A stretch of DNA of 64,000 nt, taken from assembly GCF_030158815.1 (NCBI RefSeq), contig NZ_BPFZ01000002.1, positions 186,001 through 250,000 on the forward strand. The letters are read 5' to 3'. A program made the position numbers and the translations under genes. Positions 45,939 through 55,152 of the stretch are shown here, one piece after another. Every line of letters begins with the position of its first letter. Within the stretch, counting starts at the first letter, position 1. The stretch is from Candidatus Phycosocius spiralis (GTDB taxonomy: Bacteria > Pseudomonadota > Alphaproteobacteria > Caulobacterales > Aquidulcibacteraceae). Under the pieces are notes generated by a model. That model made no database searches. It was not told where the DNA came from and worked only from the letters and a program-made list of their open reading frames with translations.

Positions 45939-46589
45939 TTAAGGTCCCCAAACGGCTCGCAATCGCGCATCGCGGCCGCATCCACTTCGGTAATAGGCAT
46001 ATCTTAAGGGATTTTTCTGATAAAAATTCTGATGATAGTCTTCGGCTGCATAAAAGACTTTAGCTGGAAGGACTTGCACAGCAACTGGGCGCTCAAAAAG
46101 CTTCGCGATTTCAGCAAGTGATGCTTGTGCGGCCTTCTCTTCGGCAAGATTAGCAACAAAGATGGCGGGGCGATAGCTATCTCCCCTATCGCAAAACTGA
46201 CCTTTGCCATCCAACGGATCCACTTGCCGCCAATAGGTACGCAACAATTCCTGATAGCTAATCCGTTCTGGATCATACATGATTTGTACGGCTTCATAAT
46301 GACCGGTTCCCCCGCCGCTAACTTGCTCATAGCTAGGATTGGCTAAGTCGCCGCCTGTATAGCCAGAAATCGTCGCCACAACGCCCGACAATTGATCAAA
46401 CGGCTTTTCCATGCACCAAAAACAACCCCCAGCAAAAATCGCTGTTGCCAATAAGGTGGGCGTGGGGGCTGGCGCTGTCGCCCCTCGTTGTGTTGAGGAT
46501 GCCGGGGCTTGTGGTGCAGTCGCTCCGCAAGCGCCCAAGATCATGAGGAGCAGAGTCAAAGGGATCAGGCATTTATGGGTTAGGGTCAT
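45939..46589 (-). CDS. msrA: Peptide-methionine (S)-S-oxide reductase, lipoprotein form
   Basis: This 216-residue protein begins with a signal peptide and lipobox (LMILGACG, Cys at about residue 21), so this MsrA is probably anchored in the envelope. The catalytic motif is AGGCFWCMEKPFD (about 54), with the family core SGYTGGDLANPSYEQVSGG and HYEAVQI. The C-terminal HQNFYQKNP is typical. It repairs S-methionine sulfoxide in proteins outside the cytosol. ATG at 46589 (MTLTHKC) is preferred over a TTG at 46607. Confidence 0.92.
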   Translation of the reverse strand: MTLTHKCLIPLTLLLMILGACGATAPQAPASSTQRGATAPAPTPTLLATAIFAGGCFWCMEKPFDQLSGVVATISGYTGGDLANPSYEQVSGGGTGHYEAVQIMYDPERISYQELLRTYWRQVDPLDGKGQFCDRGDSYRPAIFVANLAEEKAAQASLAEIAKLFERPVAVQVLPAKVFYAAEDYHQNFYQKNPLRYAYYRSGCGRDARLRAVWGP

Positions 46590-46697
46590 AAACCTATACG
46601 CGCACAAGATCCAACCGGTTGCAACCTGATCTGCTTTACATTGGTAAGCTTTGGCGCGCCTACTCCATCGAGCAGCAGGCGCGCCTTGCCATTTAGC

Positions 46698-49328
46698 TTA
46701 ATAATTCCAGCGTAAAGTCACGCCATAGGTGCGGGGTTCACCAACAAAGCCGTTAATCTGGCTGGTGACAGGGCGCGGCGCGAACCGTCCCAATGCGGGC
46801 TGATTGGTTAGGGCTGGTGCGTCACCTTGAAGCGGCGAATCAAAGGCGATTTGTACATAACGCTCATCGCTTAAATTGCGGCCCCACAATTCGATGGTCC
46901 AACGCTCATCCTTGGTGCTAACAGCCAAGCGGCCATTCAACAAAGTATAGCCTGGCTGGGTTTTGCGGGGATCTAGATTGGAACCCGTAACCGAATCGGT
47001 GATGGTACGGAAATCTAAATAGGCATTAAATGTAGCTGTATCCGACAAGATTGGCCATTCATAATTGACCGCAGATCCATAAGACCAAACAGGCGAACTG
47101 GTTAACTGGCTGCCTGGCAACCAATAAAGATTGGGGTTCTGGCCCAAGAAAGTATTGGGTTGATCAGCGGCCCCCAACTTCTTGGTATATTCAGTCATCG
47201 AATATGATGCACCACCTGTCAGGGTCAGACCGTCTAAGGGGGTACGCAACACATAATCGAACTCAACCCCTTGCGAAACCACCTTAGGCACCGAAGTCAC
47301 AACAAACGAAACACCGGTAAAAGTGTTGAGCTGGAAGTTCTCAAACGTCTGATGATAGAGCGCGAAATTGGCCGTCAATGCCTTGTCAAACCATTGCGTT
47401 TTCAGACCCACTTCATAGGCATCGACGGTTTCTGGCGCAAAGGACGTATCAGGTTGGCGGACAGTCCGGTTACCAGCACCTGGCGAGACGATCGATGTCA
47501 CGACATTGTTTTGTAGATCGGAGAAGGCCCGATCCAAGTTAAATCCGCCAGCCTTATAGCCGCGTGAGTAAGAGGCGTAAGTATTGATATTGGGGGCAAA
47601 TCGATAAGCTGCCGAAGCAATGCCAGACCATTCTTTTTCTCTATTGTGTTGGCGATGATCCATCCCGTCCAAGGCAGAGCGCATCCATGGTGCACAAATG
47701 GCACCTACAATTGCTGCCAAGGCACCAGCATTTCGAGCCGCATCAAGGCCCAACCGATTTTCGATCGCCGTACACGCACTATTGCCTTCCGTTTTATAAC
47801 GAGCACTAAAATTCTTTTCTTCATTGGTGTAACGAAGACCCAGCGTTACACTAAAATCATCGTTAAACTGATAGATATTGTGGGTGAAAATTGCCCATGA
47901 ATTAGAATCTTGCACATAATCATCAGTCGTTCCGCCGCCAGCGGCTAAAGCGCCAATACTGGCTGGCGTAACACCTAGAATGCCCTGCCATGTTGATACC
48001 ACACCGGCCAATTGGGTGTTGGTAACGTTCGGGTTGAGCGGATTGACTGCCAGCGCAGGCCTAACTAGGGCTAAAGCAGGCCCCAACAATCCACCTATAT
48101 AGGCTTGATAGTCAGTACCAATGCGGAATCGATCGCGATGTTCAATGGTTTCCTGGGCATAAATACCGCCAACCAACCAGTCTAATTGGCCAATCGTACC
48201 GGCGTAGCGCAATTCTTGGCTGAAATTATCGAAGCTCGTACCACCGCCATCGGATTTTAAGCGATACACAACATCAGCACCTGAATAATCAATATCTTGT
48301 CCGGCCGTACGTTCCCAGTTGCGTTGAGCAGTCAAAGAAGTCAGACGACCAAAACCTACCTCCCAATTCATTTCAAGGCTAATGCCACTATCTTCTATAT
48401 CTTGATCATAGGTCCGGTTTGCGCTTGCTAGATAGCGCTTTAAATTTTGGCTGGTTTGCAGCGCATTGGGGGATATTTTGTTTAGAATGGCTGTTGTTGA
48501 CGGTACACGTGTGTCTGGGACTAGGACGACGGCGGCACAGCAAGCTTCTGCGCGCTGAGCTCGATCAAAAATCAATCGGGCATCAAACGTATCTGTTGGA
48601 GTATAGAGCAATTGCCCCCGTACCGCATAATAACTTGTGTCGTTAGAATCCGTTTCCGCCGACCCGTTATTGACATGAACATAGCCATCGCGGGCGCGCG
48701 CGGTCACATAGAGGCGGCCGGCCAATTTGTCCTCAATCAGCGGCCCCGTGATGCCAAGTCCTGCGCCGCCGAGACCATAATTGCCATAGGTGACATCACC
48801 TGAGGAACCCCATTCAAAGCTTGGCTTTTTGGTAGTGACATTAATGAGCCCCGCCGAAGTATTGCGACCAAACAATGTCCCCTGTGGGCCACGTAGGACT
48901 TCAATCGCGCGAATTTCGCCAAGGTCGCCAAATGCAACCCCGTTGCGTGGCCGGAAAACACCATCAATCACGACACCAACTGAGGATTCTAACCCTGGGT
49001 TCGATCCTTGGGTACCAATGCCACGAATACGTGCACTGACTGAACCGGAATTTTCTGAAACGGGGACCTGCAAAGAAGGCGCTAATTGGGTTAAATCGCG
49101 AATGTCTTTAACACCTGCTGATTCAATCGCCTGCGCACCGATCGCAGTCACCGCAACGGCAACATTTTGCAAAGTTGTCTCGCGCCGGGTTGCAGTCACA
49201 ATCACTTCATCGACAGGGCGTACTTCTGATGATACACTAGTTTCTTGAGCGAATGCTGGCACTGCAAAAACAGAAGTTGCGCACGCCGCTAACCAGAGGC
49301 CTTTACGGCCGATTGTATGCAGATTCAT
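46698..49328 (-). CDS. TonB-dependent receptor
   Basis: This 876-residue outer-membrane receptor has a signal peptide (ending VFAVPAFAQ at about residue 27), a TonB box (VDEVIVTATRR), a plug (about 55-170, with VVIDGVFRPRNG and EVLRGPQGTLFGRNTSAG) and a beta-barrel ending in YGVTLRWNY. The barrel is longer than the family mean. Sequence features recall siderophore/hemoprotein-type receptors but the ligand is unknown. ATG at 49328 follows GGGAGAG; a longer in-frame start at 49406 has no ribosome site. A divergent fumarylacetoacetate hydrolase-family gene starts 236 bases upstream. Confidence 0.9.
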   Translation of the reverse strand: MNLHTIGRKGLWLAACATSVFAVPAFAQETSVSSEVRPVDEVIVTATRRETTLQNVAVAVTAIGAQAIESAGVKDIRDLTQLAPSLQVPVSENSGSVSARIRGIGTQGSNPGLESSVGVVIDGVFRPRNGVAFGDLGEIRAIEVLRGPQGTLFGRNTSAGLINVTTKKPSFEWGSSGDVTYGNYGLGGAGLGITGPLIEDKLAGRLYVTARARDGYVHVNNGSAETDSNDTSYYAVRGQLLYTPTDTFDARLIFDRAQRAEACCAAVVLVPDTRVPSTTAILNKISPNALQTSQNLKRYLASANRTYDQDIEDSGISLEMNWEVGFGRLTSLTAQRNWERTAGQDIDYSGADVVYRLKSDGGGTSFDNFSQELRYAGTIGQLDWLVGGIYAQETIEHRDRFRIGTDYQAYIGGLLGPALALVRPALAVNPLNPNVTNTQLAGVVSTWQGILGVTPASIGALAAGGGTTDDYVQDSNSWAIFTHNIYQFNDDFSVTLGLRYTNEEKNFSARYKTEGNSACTAIENRLGLDAARNAGALAAIVGAICAPWMRSALDGMDHRQHNREKEWSGIASAAYRFAPNINTYASYSRGYKAGGFNLDRAFSDLQNNVVTSIVSPGAGNRTVRQPDTSFAPETVDAYEVGLKTQWFDKALTANFALYHQTFENFQLNTFTGVSFVVTSVPKVVSQGVEFDYVLRTPLDGLTLTGGASYSMTEYTKKLGAADQPNTFLGQNPNLYWLPGSQLTSSPVWSYGSAVNYEWPILSDTATFNAYLDFRTITDSVTGSNLDPRKTQPGYTLLNGRLAVSTKDERWTIELWGRNLSDERYVQIAFDSPLQGDAPALTNQPALGRFAPRPVTSQINGFVGEPRTYGVTLRWNY

Positions 49329-49564
49329 GTTTCTCTCCCAGAGATTTGATTGCTTGTAATATTCGTTGTGGCCCGATTTCTCAGGATTGGCCGTTACAGA
49401 AATCAAATGGTCTAATCTGAGCCGTTAATTCCTCGCAACCTTTAAAACTATAAACATAGTTGACCCTTGGGTCGAGAGCGCCTTACTGCAATTTCAAATG
49501 ACACATTATTCATGTTGCGAATTCGTCACAATTATCTCAAGCGGCAGATTTGGATGGTCTTAGC

Positions 49565-50410
49565 GTGAAACTTGCCACTCTTGTATACAAAGGCAAATCC
49601 CATATCGCCCAAATTATTGGCGAAACGGCACATTTCATGGCATGCTCCGCAGATGAGTTGGGAGTGGTCTCGGCTGTGCGCGGCCCGGCCAGCGGACGCC
49701 AATGGATTACATCAATCCAGTTGAACGAAGCTCAGTTCCTTGCCCCTGTCCCAAAGCCACCCCGTATTTTTGGCATTGGCCTCAATTACGCAGACCATGC
49801 CGCCGAAACTGGGCGCGCGCCACCGGCCAGTCAAACCTGGTTCATGAAACAGATTACCGCCGTCAACGGGCCCTACGACGATGTCGAAAAGCCCATTGTG
49901 TCGGATATGCTGGATTTTGAAGTTGAATTGGTTGTCATCATTGGTGCAATCGCGCGTCATGTCCCGGTAGATCGAGCACGCGAAGTGATTGCGGGCTATT
50001 GTGTCGGCTGTGATTATTCGGTGCGCGACTGGCAAAAGGCCACACCCACCATGATCATGGGTAAAGGCTTTAACACCCATGCGCCATTTGGGCCTATGAT
50101 GACCACACCAGATGAGATTGCGAATGTAGACGCGCTGCGCCTGCGCACTTATGTCAATGGTAGACTGATGCAGGACGGCTGTGTTGGCGATCTGATCTTT
50201 AAAATCCCAGATATGATCGCCCATTTGAGTACCGCCTTTACCTTATTGCCCGGAGACATCCTCTTTACTGGGACCCCGGCAGGGGTTGGTATTGCGCGCA
50301 CGCCACCCGTTTATCTGAAAGCTGGCGACCTTGTACGCTGCGAAATTGATGGCCTTGGTGCTATCGAGCAAACCATCGTCAATGAGATCAAACGCACCAT
50401 CATTGCGTAA
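49565..50410 (+). CDS. Fumarylacetoacetate hydrolase family protein
   Basis: This 281-residue protein has the FAH catalytic domain (about 65-280): FGIGLNYADHAAETG, the metal-binding DFEVELVVIIG (about 115), GYCVGCDYSVRDWQK (about 145), GKGFNTHAPFGP and LLPGDILFTGTPAGVG (about 235). It may act as an acylpyruvase, oxaloacetate decarboxylase or 2-keto acid hydratase. GTG at 49565 gives the usual opening MKLATLVYKG; an ATG at 49550 would add 5 residues. The last 11 bases overlap the convergent TBDR. Confidence 0.88.
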   Translation: MKLATLVYKGKSHIAQIIGETAHFMACSADELGVVSAVRGPASGRQWITSIQLNEAQFLAPVPKPPRIFGIGLNYADHAAETGRAPPASQTWFMKQITAVNGPYDDVEKPIVSDMLDFEVELVVIIGAIARHVPVDRAREVIAGYCVGCDYSVRDWQKATPTMIMGKGFNTHAPFGPMMTTPDEIANVDALRLRTYVNGRLMQDGCVGDLIFKIPDMIAHLSTAFTLLPGDILFTGTPAGVGIARTPPVYLKAGDLVRCEIDGLGAIEQTIVNEIKRTIIA

Positions 50411-52499
50411 GACTAATACCGATCCGCAAAAGACGGTTTTGGCTTTCGCTCAAAACCCCTGTACCCGATAGGGCAGTGGCAATACGGCTACCCCCGATGT
50501 TTTCGCCAATAACAAAGAGCTGCCGACCGGGCGCTAAGTCCAACTGCGCCCGCACATCAAAAGCATGATAGGCTTTGAGCTTACGCGTGTTGAGATCATC
50601 CTCAAATCGCGCCCCTTCTCCGCGCAAGGTGAACTCATACGAGGTTCGCGCCCCAATTGGAAGGCTGAGATCGATATAGACCGCCCAAGGGGCGGCTTGG
50701 GCGGGTCGCTTGCCGGTTAGTTGCGGCAAAAGAGCCGCGCCATCCACCGTCGCATCAGTCAATGAGACACTCACCCTTCCGCTCGGTTTTCGCCCAGATG
50801 CGTCAGAGGTCGTTTCAGCAACCCAAGTGAGCGAAGCTTCCATGCCTGTTGCGTCGATGCGGCCCACATTGCGCCGCTGGCGCAACGTGCCACCAGCCGG
50901 CAGAAAGCCAACTCTGTCAAAAACGCCGGGGCCAGATGCAAGGGTTACATTTGCCACCGGATCATAAAGGCGGTTGGCATACAGGGTTAAAAGTGCGCTC
51001 GTCTCAACGCCAAAACCACGAAACTGGCCCTTCAAATCGAGGTCCACGCCTTCGAGAATTTCAGGCTTTAAAGCAGGATCGGGTTCGGTGACATCATTAC
51101 CGACGCGAAATGGGCGATGGAGCTCATTGAGGCTGGGCGGGCGGAAGCTACGATAAGCACTCAACTCGACTGTGCGTTGCCCAGCATAAGCAATCAAGCG
51201 GCCCGTTGGTACCAACCCTTGGACATCGCGTCCATTTTCACGCAAGGTGCTTTGCCCAGTTGTGCGATCAAATTCATAACGTCTGGCGCTGAAATTAGCC
51301 CAACGATCAAGGCGCACGACCATATCCAAGCCAGTCCCCTGATCCGCATCTGTGATCAGATCAGGCACTTCTAGGCTCCCGCCAAGCCAATTTTGGGAGC
51401 CCCCTGCAAGGCGGCTGCGCGTAAAGTCAGAACGCTGATAGCGAAACAATTCACTGGTTTGCCCCTGGCTATGACGCCAATCGAGTGTGAGCCGCGGGTG
51501 AAGGCCCTGCCACTGCGGTGCGAAGGCTAAAGAACCGCCCAAAGCCGAAGCTGGGGTTTCAAACTGATCCACGGCAGGATCTTGACTGGTCCGGTCGGCG
51601 CTAATCGCATTGGTTTGATTGGAGAAATCGCGCACTTGGCTGTAAATCTGCACACGGCCCTGCCCCCAAGCCCCCTCCCATCGGCGGGCGAGACTAAAAT
51701 CAGCGCCAAGACTTTTGCTTTGAGCACCGATTGTGCCAGCCCCCTTTTCCTCAGAAAATCCTGAAACGCGATAAGCCCAGCTCCCCTGTGCATCAGGCAC
51801 TTCGCTGACAATGGTTACTGTAGCTACTTCAAACCCCGCACCAATATCGACAGGGCCCCGGCTGGCAGGAATGACGGGTATAAAGCCATCCCTATGCTCA
51901 TAGGAAATCATGCCGGTCAAAACGGCGGGTCCGGCTTGTGCACTCGCGCGCGCCGCTGCGGCGCGGCTGCCTGCGCCACCAGCCGTGAGGCGCAGCTTTG
52001 AAGGACCGCCGCGCGCCTCCACCAGGTCTAAGGTTCCAGTTAAGGCCAAAGCCCCAAAGCCAGCACCAGCGCCACCACGCAGGATATCGACGCGCTCTAA
52101 AAACAATGGGTCATAACGCGCCCAGACAATCCAACTGCCGAACGGATCATTTTGCGGCACCCCATCTAAACTAACCAAAGCCCGACCCGCGCCATTGGGC
52201 GCGATGGGGCGAAGTGATAGGCCTTGAATGGTGGCGTTGGCCGATCCACTTGGGGTGCGCCGAAACAGGCCCACGCTGGGCATAGCGCGCAGCGCTTCAT
52301 CCAAACGCGACCCGCTTGCCTGCTCTAATTGGGTAGCTGTCAGGCTTTGACGCGCAACGCGACCCCCGATCAAACGCTCTGCACGCACAATAAGGGTCTC
52401 AATTGGTGCCTCTTGAACTAGGCCCGCTTCAGGTGCTTGGGGCGGGGGTGATTCACCCGTCGCGCATAAGAAAAGGGCTGTACACAAAAAAATTATCAT
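50400..52499 (-). CDS. TonB-dependent receptor, short form
   Basis: This 699-residue receptor has a compact signal peptide (residues 1-14, FLCTALFLCAT), a TonB box-like ETLIVRAERL, a plug domain (about 45-165, VSLDGVPQNDPFGSWI and VDILRGGAGAGFGALALTG) and a barrel ending ENRLLRIGISLTQ. It resembles the BtuB/iron-complex type in size. The usual final aromatic is replaced by Leu-Thr-Gln. It converges on the FAH-family gene (11-base overlap) and is divergent to tsaE with 76 bases between starts. Confidence 0.88.
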   Translation of the reverse strand: MIIFLCTALFLCATGESPPPQAPEAGLVQEAPIETLIVRAERLIGGRVARQSLTATQLEQASGSRLDEALRAMPSVGLFRRTPSGSANATIQGLSLRPIAPNGAGRALVSLDGVPQNDPFGSWIVWARYDPLFLERVDILRGGAGAGFGALALTGTLDLVEARGGPSKLRLTAGGAGSRAAAARASAQAGPAVLTGMISYEHRDGFIPVIPASRGPVDIGAGFEVATVTIVSEVPDAQGSWAYRVSGFSEEKGAGTIGAQSKSLGADFSLARRWEGAWGQGRVQIYSQVRDFSNQTNAISADRTSQDPAVDQFETPASALGGSLAFAPQWQGLHPRLTLDWRHSQGQTSELFRYQRSDFTRSRLAGGSQNWLGGSLEVPDLITDADQGTGLDMVVRLDRWANFSARRYEFDRTTGQSTLRENGRDVQGLVPTGRLIAYAGQRTVELSAYRSFRPPSLNELHRPFRVGNDVTEPDPALKPEILEGVDLDLKGQFRGFGVETSALLTLYANRLYDPVANVTLASGPGVFDRVGFLPAGGTLRQRRNVGRIDATGMEASLTWVAETTSDASGRKPSGRVSVSLTDATVDGAALLPQLTGKRPAQAAPWAVYIDLSLPIGARTSYEFTLRGEGARFEDDLNTRKLKAYHAFDVRAQLDLAPGRQLFVIGENIGGSRIATALSGTGVLSESQNRLLRIGISLTQ

Positions 52500-52575
52500 C
52501 GGCTCATTCAGGTTTAGCTGATTTCAACAGTGCGTGGTTTTGACGCTGGAGCCAACCTCTTTTATCGATGCGGCC

Positions 52576-53055
52576 ATGCTAGCGAACCTGCAATCCATTT
52601 CCCTCCCAACAGAAGCTGAAACCCAAGCTTTGGGTGCGCGCTTGGCATCTCTAGTGCAACCGGGGGACTTTATTGCCCTTCGCGGGCCATTGGGGGCGGG
52701 AAAAACGACGTTAGCCCGGGGGCTGATTTGTGCGTTCATGGGTGAGGAAATCGAGGTGCCAAGTCCGACCTTTACCTTGGTGCAGCGCTATGAGGCGGGT
52801 TTGATCTCATCCCATAACGGCCAGGATTTAATGCATTTTGACCTCTATCGCTTGGAAGACCCAGACGACATTTGGGAATTAGGGTGGGAGGAAATTGGCG
52901 CCAGCATCGCCTTGGTTGAGTGGCCACAAAAAGCCGGTCCACACCTGCCCGCCGATCACCTTGACATTGAGATCAAATTTGAAGGCAATCACCGCATCGC
53001 GTGTTTTTCTGCCCCTGCCACCTCCGTTTGGAAAGAACGCTTGCATGACTTCTGA
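52576..53055 (+). CDS. tsaE: tRNA threonylcarbamoyladenosine biosynthesis ATPase TsaE
   Basis: This 159-residue protein has the Walker A loop LRGPLGAGKTTLARGL (about 36-51), the Walker B-like LMHFDLYRLEDPDD (about 92) and the ending VEWPQKAGPHLPADHLDIE typical of TsaE. TsaE with TsaB, TsaC and TsaD makes t6A at position 37 of tRNAs. ATG at 52576 fits the normal family start (LQSISLPTEAET). A GTG at 52534 would add 14 residues. The stop overlaps the start of amgK by 11 bases. Confidence 0.92.
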   Translation: MLANLQSISLPTEAETQALGARLASLVQPGDFIALRGPLGAGKTTLARGLICAFMGEEIEVPSPTFTLVQRYEAGLISSHNGQDLMHFDLYRLEDPDDIWELGWEEIGASIALVEWPQKAGPHLPADHLDIEIKFEGNHRIACFSAPATSVWKERLHDF

Positions 53056-54169
53056 CCCTCAAGCGCGCTTGGCTCCGACCTTTGAGGCGGCCATTGAACT
53101 TGTCATCCGCGAGGCGGGCTTTGGTGGCGCAACGCGTCAATCCTTTGACCAAGATGCATCGACGCGCAGTTATGAGCGTCTAAGCCTTGACCGCAAAACC
53201 GCAATTTTGATGCGCGCACCTCCGGGCAATGAGGATCCGCCCTGCCCGCCTTTGGCTAATGAAGCCGAACGAAAAGCATTGGGCTGGAACGCTTTATCGC
53301 GGTTGGCAGCGTCGCGGGTAGAAGCATTTGTGGCCGTGGGCCAGCATTTGCGCGCGCATGGGTTTTCTGCACCCGCGACCTTAGCAGTCAATGCCCCCTT
53401 AGGTTTGGCGGTGCTGGAGGATTTAGGCGATGACCTTTATGCCAACGTCATCGCGGCAAAGCCCGAAGTCGAAGTAAAGCTCTATCGCTGTGCTGGGGAA
53501 GCTTTGGCGGCTTTGCATCAAATCACCATCCCAGAAGAGCTAGCTTCCCCAATGGGGGTTTGGCCGATTTTGGCGTTTGACCAGATTGCATTGCGCGAAA
53601 ATGCTGATCTATTTCTCAACTGGACCCCACATTTTTTGGGTCGCGCGCCGTTTAGCGCCAGCGAGACAGCCCAATGGGCCAGTATACGCGATGCGCTAAT
53701 TGGGGAGATTTTGACCCATCCGCGTGCCTTTACTTTGCGCGATTTTCATGCGGAGAATTTGGTGTGGCTGCCAGAACGGCACGGCATTGCGCGTGTCGGC
53801 CTCTTGGATTTTCAAGATGCGGTGAAAGGCTTTCGGGCTTGGGATTTTTCCATGTTGCTGCACGATGCCCGCCGCGATGTCAGCGCGGATGCCCATGAAG
53901 CTGCTGTTCGTGCTTATCTGGATGCCATTGGGGCGAGCCGCGATGATTTTGACGAAGAGCTGGCGATCCAAGGCGCGATTAATGCACTACGCATTTTGGG
54001 CATATTCTCTCGCTTGATTGGTCGCGATGGCAAACAGCGCTATCGGCAATTCATGCCCCGCGAAGCGCGCCACTTGGAGACTGTGCTAAGCCATCCCCGC
54101 TTATCCGATCTTAAGCAATGGATTGAGCTAAATGCCCCCCTACAAAACTTTTTGGCGGTAACGGGCTAA
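53045..54169 (+). CDS. amgK: Anomeric N-acetylmuramate/N-acetylglucosamine kinase (APH family)
   Basis: This 374-residue APH-fold kinase phosphorylates MurNAc at C1 in the MurU peptidoglycan recycling route that bypasses GlcN-6-P. Catalytic elements are TLRDFHAENLVWLPE (about 230) and VGLLDFQDAVKGFRAWDFS (about 250), the HxDxxxxN-like and DFG-like loops. An N-terminal lobe of typical size is present. It lies between tsaE and murU; ATG at 53045 lies inside the tsaE end. The stop shares one base with the murU start (TAATG), a tight operon. Early alphaproteobacterial annotations call this gene simply phosphotransferase. Confidence 0.87.
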   Translation: MTSDPQARLAPTFEAAIELVIREAGFGGATRQSFDQDASTRSYERLSLDRKTAILMRAPPGNEDPPCPPLANEAERKALGWNALSRLAASRVEAFVAVGQHLRAHGFSAPATLAVNAPLGLAVLEDLGDDLYANVIAAKPEVEVKLYRCAGEALAALHQITIPEELASPMGVWPILAFDQIALRENADLFLNWTPHFLGRAPFSASETAQWASIRDALIGEILTHPRAFTLRDFHAENLVWLPERHGIARVGLLDFQDAVKGFRAWDFSMLLHDARRDVSADAHEAAVRAYLDAIGASRDDFDEELAIQGAINALRILGIFSRLIGRDGKQRYRQFMPREARHLETVLSHPRLSDLKQWIELNAPLQNFLAVTG

Positions 54170-54906
54170 TGGCAGACATACCCAGCCATGCAATGGTATT
54201 TGCGGCGGGCCTTGGCACCCGCATGCGGCCCTTGACCTTGGACAGGCCCAAGGCATTGGTGGAAGTCGATGGCCGCACTCTGATCGATCACATGCTGGAC
54301 CGTTTGGGGGAAGCGGGTGTGGGCTATGCCGTCGTTAATGCGTTTCACTTTGCCGATAAACTAGTCAGCCATTTGGCGAACCGAGCAGGTAAATCGCCCA
54401 CAATCATCATCTCACGCGAAGACGCCTTGCCTGAGCCTTTGGAGACCGAAGGCGGTCTCATTCATGCCATGGCGCATCTTCCAGAAGGGCCGATCCTGAC
54501 TTGTAATGCAGACGCGATCTGGCTGGATGATCATGCGATTCAACGTTTGGCCGATGCCTATGATCCGGCCCGAATGGACGGCTTGTTATTGCTGGCGCGG
54601 CTTGATCAGTCGCAGGGCTTTGATGGCCCGGGCGACTTTTTTATAGATCAAGATGGGCGTCTAACACCACGGGGAAGCGCCCCATCAGCACCCTATGCCT
54701 ATGCCGGTGTGCAGATTACAAATGCGGCCCTGTTTCGAGACAAGCCCGCCACCAAACGATCTTTAGCGCGGACTTGGTTTGACGATTGGTGCCCCAAAGG
54801 GCGCCTGTTTGGCTTGGTGCTCGATGGGCCTTGGCTGCATATTGGCGACCCCCAAGCGCGCTTGGGGGCTGAACAGGCTTTGCGCGAACATCGTGGCCTT
54901 GGCTAA
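54169..54906 (+). CDS. murU: N-acetylmuramate alpha-1-phosphate uridylyltransferase MurU
   Basis: This 245-residue nucleotidyltransferase joins UTP and MurNAc-1-P to UDP-MurNAc. The signature AMVFAAGLGTRMRPLTLDRPK lies at residues 8-28; the catalytic region TCNADAIWLDD and the C-terminal GPWLHIGDPQARL are typical. With AmgK it returns recycled cell-wall sugars to the UDP-MurNAc pool. Fosfomycin resistance linked to this route is known in Pseudomonas; not inferred here. The last gene of the operon, it is followed by an open but startless stretch. Confidence 0.9.
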   Translation: MADIPSHAMVFAAGLGTRMRPLTLDRPKALVEVDGRTLIDHMLDRLGEAGVGYAVVNAFHFADKLVSHLANRAGKSPTIIISREDALPEPLETEGGLIHAMAHLPEGPILTCNADAIWLDDHAIQRLADAYDPARMDGLLLLARLDQSQGFDGPGDFFIDQDGRLTPRGSAPSAPYAYAGVQITNAALFRDKPATKRSLARTWFDDWCPKGRLFGLVLDGPWLHIGDPQARLGAEQALREHRGLG

Positions 54907-54908
54907 AG

Positions 54909-55076
54909 GCGGCCCAATTTGTCGAAGCGTTCTGGCATCCCGACTTTGAAGCCAATCCCGAAATTCTGGGACGCGCATTTGGTACCCATTCTGGCCCAGA
55001 ACCGCTTATCGATGATCACCGGACGATTTTTGCGTCAAAATCGCCCATGAACACTCAACTGAGGCCCTTGGGTTAG
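54909..55076 (+). pseudogene. Startless open stretch after murU, possible gene remnant
   Basis: A frame without a start codon runs about 55 codons from just after the murU stop to TAG at 55074. It includes AAQFVEAFWHPDFEANPEIL and RAFGTHSGPEPLIDDHRTI. The reading looks protein-like (few rare residues, no stops) but no family is recognised. It may be the decayed end of a gene formerly behind murU. The rest of the 246-base gap (to 55152) shows nothing. Confidence 0.3.
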
Positions 55077-55152
55077 GTAAGGCCTGTACCAAAGCCTTCC
55101 TAGACAAAAGAATAATATAGTAGCCCCAACAAATGTGTATCGCCCTTCACCA

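Noticed and set aside
52895-53044. In-frame 50-codon extension upstream of amgK
   Set aside because: It lies inside tsaE in another frame, and the family start fits the ATG at 53045.
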